A DNA stretch of 33,909 nt, taken from positions 1 through 33,909 of the forward strand of contig JAQUYX010000013.1 in the NCBI GenBank assembly GCA_028691615.1. The letters are read 5' to 3'. The position numbers and the translations under genes are program-made. Positions 31,414-33,909 of this stretch are shown piece by piece. Each line of letters starts with the position of its first letter. Within the stretch, counting starts at the first letter, position 1. This stretch comes from Victivallaceae bacterium (GTDB taxonomy: Bacteria; Verrucomicrobiota; Lentisphaeria; Victivallales; Victivallaceae). The notes beneath the pieces were generated by a model, which did no database searches, was not told where the DNA came from, and saw only the letters and a list, made by a program, of their open reading frames with translations.

Positions 31414-31931
31414 TTCGGCGGGGATGGTTCCGTCGTTTCTGGCCGGTGATTGTTGCGTTGGTGGTGGTAACCGGCGGAGCGATATGGTATTTTTTCATTG
31501 GCCGCGAGAGCGAAGAAACTGTGATCCGCAAGCGGATGGCGGAAGTGTCTCAGCTGTGGAAAAAAACGCCGGAGGAGAAGCCGATCGGCGGAGTTTGGAA
31601 GGCGGAAGCGGCCAAGCGTTTTTTTGCCGATCCGGTGGAGTTGAATTTTCGGGAAGAGATGTTTTCCGGGCATTGTTCGCCGGAGACGTTGGGGGCAAAT
31701 TTTTTCAGGGCGAGAAAGTTTTTTGTGACGACGACGCTGGATTTCAGCGATTACGTGGTGACTTTGCTGGACAAGGATAACGCCAAAGTGGAATTTACCG
31801 CTGTGCTCAAGGGGCGGATGGTCTCCGGCTCGACCGTGGACGAGGTGCGGGCGCTGGAAGCGCGTTTGGTCAGGCAGGACGGAAAATGGGTCTTTGCGTC
31901 GATTGTTGTTGGCGTAGTGTTGCAGAAATAG
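31410..31931 (+). CDS. Membrane-anchored protein of unknown function
   Basis: A 173-residue protein with one N-terminal membrane helix (FWPVIVALVVVTGGAIWYFFI, residues about 10-30) after a basic MIRRGWFRR, so the body should lie outside the cytoplasm. The exported part has an amphipathic helix (SEETVIRKRMAEVSQLWKK), a RFFADPVELNF segment and three or four beta strands ending in ARLVRQDGKWVFASIVVGVVL. The fold pattern resembles small NTF2-like domains, which is a guess. It overlaps proC by four bases and precedes acpS by 13 bases. Confidence 0.7.
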   Translation: MIRRGWFRRFWPVIVALVVVTGGAIWYFFIGRESEETVIRKRMAEVSQLWKKTPEEKPIGGVWKAEAAKRFFADPVELNFREEMFSGHCSPETLGANFFRARKFFVTTTLDFSDYVVTLLDKDNAKVEFTAVLKGRMVSGSTVDEVRALEARLVRQDGKWVFASIVVGVVLQK

Positions 31932-31944
31932 AGCGGGACGTGCA

Positions 31945-32322
31945 ATGATCTTGGGGATCGGAACGGATTTTACCGAGCTTGACCGGTTTGCGAAAGCGTT
32001 GCTTCGCGAGGCATTTGCGAGGCGGGTCTTTACGCCGGGCGAATTGGCGCGGACCGAGGGCATGTGCGATCGCCGAAAGACGGAGTTTTTGTGCGGACGT
32101 TGGGCGGCAAAAGAAGCGGTCGCCAAGGCGCTTGGTTGTGGGTTGGGGGGGAAAGCCTCCTGGACGGAGATTGAAGTTCTTCCCGATGATTCCGGGCGTC
32201 CGGTTGTGACGCTTCGAGGGCGGGCCGCGAATACCATGGCGGAATTGGGCGGGCGCAAGGTCCACCTGTCGATTACGCATGATCGCGAGCATGCCGCGGC
32301 ATTTGCGGTGGTGGAGGATTGA
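31945..32322 (+). CDS. acpS: Holo-[acyl-carrier-protein] synthase
   Basis: A 125-residue AcpS, which transfers the 4'-phosphopantetheine of CoA to acyl carrier protein. The two diagnostic motifs are GIGTDFTELDRF with metal ligand Asp8, and FLCGRWAAKEAVAKALG with Glu57. HLSITHDREHAAAFAVVE at the end is the usual C-terminal strand set. Length matches the family. It is the last gene of the kinase-proC-membrane protein-acpS run; its stop lies directly against the left arm of repeat copy E. Confidence 0.94.
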   Translation: MILGIGTDFTELDRFAKALLREAFARRVFTPGELARTEGMCDRRKTEFLCGRWAAKEAVAKALGCGLGGKASWTEIEVLPDDSGRPVVTLRGRAANTMAELGGRKVHLSITHDREHAAAFAVVED

Positions 32323-32491
32323 AAGAGGGGGCTGACAAAATTCGCGCCGTGTCTTCCGGCGTCTCGGAAACGGTCTGAAACGGTGGCTTTTCGGTCGTTA
32401 CTCTCCAAAGTAGCGCCGCTCAACCCCGCCATTTCATTCCCTTCCCGATCCATCCGGAATCCATCGACGGGACTTTTGCCAGTCCCCTCTT
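32323..32491. repeat. Intergenic repeat copy E (full length, 169 bases)
   Basis: Starts right after the acpS stop with AAGAGGGGGCTGACAAAA and ends with TTTTGCCAGTCCCCTCTT; 16 of 18 positions pair between the arms. The core matches copies A and C, with CTCTCCAAAGTA in the internal hairpin. The outer arms differ from those in A and C yet pair with each other. Confidence 0.85.
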
Positions 32492-32495
32492 GATA

Positions 32496-32608
32496 GACGG
32501 TGCTGACAAAATTCGCGCCGTGTCTTCCGGCGTCTCGGAAACGGCCTGAAGCGGTGGCTTTTCAGCCCGTTACTCTCCAAAGTACCGCCGCTCAACCCCG
32601 CCATTTCA
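32496..32608. repeat. Intergenic repeat copy F (right end missing)
   Basis: Begins four bases after copy E with the left arm GACGGTGCTGA (as in copies A and B), follows E closely through CTCTCCAAAGTA and CAACCCCGCCATTTCA, and then stops matching. Copies E and F share GTGTCTTCC where A-D have GCGTCTT, so they look like local relatives. The rest of the 32323-32716 gap holds the lipocalin promoter. Confidence 0.8.
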
Positions 32609-32652
32609 ACGCTCTTCTCTCCTCGACTTTCCCCCTTTTTTTCATTTTCGAT

Positions 32653-32681
32653 TTGACGGGAGACCCATTTTGATGTATCTT
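32653..32681 (+). promoter_or_regulatory. Promoter of the lipocalin gene
   Basis: TTGACG (32653-32658), 17-base spacer, TATCTT (32676-32681), 35 bases before the GTG start. Confidence 0.6.
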
Positions 32682-32716
32682 CGCGGCGTTTGAAAAGCAA
32701 GCAAAGGAGGTGCATT

Positions 32717-33286
32717 GTGAAAAGAAAAAAACACTTATTCTTTTGGGTCGCGATGCTGTGCGGATTGTGCGGCTGTGTTCCCAACAACGGGACTTCCGAC
32801 TTGCCGCCGGTCGGCAATTTCGAGCCGGAGCGTTATCTCGGAATCTGGCACGAAATCGCCCGGTTGGATCATCGCTTCGAACGGGGAATGCATGCAGTGA
32901 CCGCGCAATATTCGGCCCTCCCGGACGGACAAATTCGCGTGGTCAATTCCGGCATCCGCAATCAAGATGCACGCCGGATCGAAGGCGTGGCGCGTTTTCG
33001 CGGGGCGCGCTCCGAGGGGTTGCTTGAGGTGAGTTTTTTCCGTCCTTTTTACGGAGAATACCGGATCGTGATTTTGGAAAAGGACTACTCCGCCGCGGCG
33101 GTTACGTCATCGAGCCGGGATTATTTATGGATTCTTTCGCGCACGCCGCAGATGCCTGCGCCTTTGTTGGAAAATTACCTTGCGCGATTGAAAAAAATGG
33201 GTTTTTTGACGGAAAATTTAATTTTCCCGGAAAAAAAGATTGCAAAAACAACTTCGGTGAAATATAGTCCTTCATCCCAAAAATGA
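32717..33286 (+). CDS. Outer-membrane lipocalin lipoprotein (Blc-like)
   Basis: A 189-residue lipoprotein of the bacterial lipocalin family (Blc), thought to bind or move lipophilic molecules at the outer membrane. The signal peptide KRKKHLFFWVAMLCGLCG ends in a lipobox with acylated Cys at about 19 (GCVPNNG). The lipocalin motif YLGIWHEIARLDHRFERGM corresponds to the conserved G-x-W-[YFH]-E-I-A-R segment; later strands include VTAQYSALPDGQIRVVNSG, LEVSFFRPFYGEYRIVILEKDY and YLWILSRTPQM. The start is GTG at 32717, fixed by the strong AAAGGAGGT six bases upstream. It follows the repeat block and precedes the sialate esterase by 15 bases. Confidence 0.9.
   Translation: MKRKKHLFFWVAMLCGLCGCVPNNGTSDLPPVGNFEPERYLGIWHEIARLDHRFERGMHAVTAQYSALPDGQIRVVNSGIRNQDARRIEGVARFRGARSEGLLEVSFFRPFYGEYRIVILEKDYSAAAVTSSSRDYLWILSRTPQMPAPLLENYLARLKKMGFLTENLIFPEKKIAKTTSVKYSPSSQK
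33240..33268 (+). promoter_or_regulatory. Promoter of the sialate O-acetylesterase gene, inside the lipocalin 3' end
   Basis: TTGCAA (33240-33245), 17-base spacer, TATAGT (33263-33268). It lies within the last 50 bases of the lipocalin coding region, 34 bases before the next ATG. Confidence 0.55.
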
Positions 33287-33301
33287 AAGGTTTGATAGAA
33301 A

Positions 33302-33909
33302 ATGAGAAGAACCTGTTCCTGTCTTGCCGCGGTCCTCGTTCTTGCCGGAGGCTACCGGGCTTTCGCGAAGGTCGAGCTTGCGCCGGCATTTACTGACAAT
33401 GCCGTTTTGCAGCGGGGAGTCCCCGTCAATGTTTGGGGCAAGGCCTCACCCGGGGAGAAGATCACCTTGAAATTTGCCGGACAGAGCGTGGAGACAATCG
33501 CCGGAAGCGACGGTAAGTGGATGCTGAAACTCGCTCCGATGAAGGAGAACAAAGTCGCTCAATCCCTGGAGGCGACCGGCAGCGCCAATACCGTTAAGAT
33601 CAACAATCTTCTGGTGGGCGAAGTCTGGCTTTGTTCCGGCCAGAGCAATATGTATCAGCCCGTCTGGAGCGGAAACCCGAGATATCGGCAGATCGATGGC
33701 GACAAGATCGCCAAGGAGGCAAATTATCCGCTGATCCGTTTCGTGCAACTTCCGCTGCGTTGGAGTATGACTCCGACCGATCGTCCCGATGCCCAATGGG
33801 AAGTGGTTTCGCCCGCAAATATCGCCAAAATGTCCGCGGTCGGCTACCTTTTCGGCCTGGAATTATTCAAGGCGCTGGACGTGCCGGTCGGTCTGATCCA
33901 TGCCAGCTG
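33302..33909 (+). CDS. Sialate O-acetylesterase-like protein (N-terminal part)
   Basis: Open from 33302 to the window end with no stop, so at least 202 residues of a larger protein. The signal peptide is MRRTCSCLAAVLVLAGGYRAFA. Next comes LAPAFTDNAVLQRGVPVNVWGKASPGEKITLKFAG, the usual beta domain before the catalytic part of SASA-family enzymes, then VGEVWLCSGQSNM at about 110-122 with the nucleophile Ser, and later AVGYLFGLELFKALDVPVGLIHAS. Such enzymes remove O-acetyl groups from sialic acids or from xylan-like polysaccharides. The Shine-Dalgarno is weak. It lies 15 bases after the lipocalin stop but has its own promoter. Confidence 0.88.
   Translation, partial: MRRTCSCLAAVLVLAGGYRAFAKVELAPAFTDNAVLQRGVPVNVWGKASPGEKITLKFAGQSVETIAGSDGKWMLKLAPMKENKVAQSLEATGSANTVKINNLLVGEVWLCSGQSNMYQPVWSGNPRYRQIDGDKIAKEANYPLIRFVQLPLRWSMTPTDRPDAQWEVVSPANIAKMSAVGYLFGLELFKALDVPVGLIHAS

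Noticed and set aside
32434-32817. Reverse-strand open frame through repeat copies, with similar peptides (EMAGLSG...RRGANFV) in several copies
   Set aside because: The frame is not kept: single-base differences between copies A, C, E and F shift it, while the nucleotide sequence stays similar. The peptide likeness follows from the DNA repeat, and no ribosome-binding site is seen.

Overview
The window looks like a chromosomal segment of a Gram-negative PVC-superphylum bacterium, most likely Lentisphaerota (Victivallis-like). The evidence is two pseudopilins with near-identical prepilin leaders each next to a secreted glycoside hydrolase, a GntR regulator with a sugar-binding-type effector domain, a membrane Ser/Thr kinase, LptE/lipocalin/TPR envelope genes, and genes for degrading plant or host glycans. 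The taxonomic call is an inference from gene content; no rRNA is present.

Layout. 1-2.4 kb: the end of a Gfo/Idh/MocA dehydrogenase and a sugar-phosphate-isomerase-like TIM barrel, ending in a perfect bidirectional terminator shared with a convergent secreted SGNH (DUF4886) protein. 2.5-5.5 kb: recD without recB or recC, a convergent DUF362/ferredoxin protein, and tRNA-Asn(GTT). 5.6-9.0 kb: a PfkB sugar kinase divergent from an esterase-lplA pair, followed by two copies of an intergenic repeat. 9.0-14.8 kb: a secreted protein with two internally duplicated domains, a CBS/DRTGG family II pyrophosphatase, and uvrA. 15.0-19.2 kb: hisE-hisG-TPR protein-lptE-trkH, apparently one operon. 19.2-27.7 kb: a carbohydrate-utilisation island read on the minus strand, in two modules: gntR - pseudopilin - (GH5 + polysaccharide deacetylase fusion), and pseudopilin - GH51-like arabinofuranosidase. 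28.1-32.3 kb: Ser/Thr kinase, proC, a small membrane-anchored protein and acpS. 32.3-33.9 kb: two more repeat copies, a lipocalin lipoprotein, and the start of a sialate O-acetylesterase that runs off the window.

Two things stand out. First, the two glycan modules start from nearly identical promoters (TTGACT-N16-TATAAT or TATAGT), each with the same TTACAT-rich block just downstream of the -10 box. One of these lies in front of gntR itself, so a GntR-controlled, autoregulated pseudopilin/hydrolase regulon is a reasonable hypothesis. Second, a roughly 165-base intergenic repeat occurs six times. Its core is conserved, while its outermost arms differ between copies but remain complementary within each full-length copy. 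Full copies are followed 4-5 bases later by the left arm of another copy. This pattern suggests either a structured element under compensatory change or insertion into pre-existing hairpins.

Housekeeping genes (recD, uvrA, hisE, hisG, lplA, proC, acpS, tRNA) are interspersed with the accessory glycan genes, and most transcription units have a recognisable sigma-70-type promoter with 16-17 base spacing.
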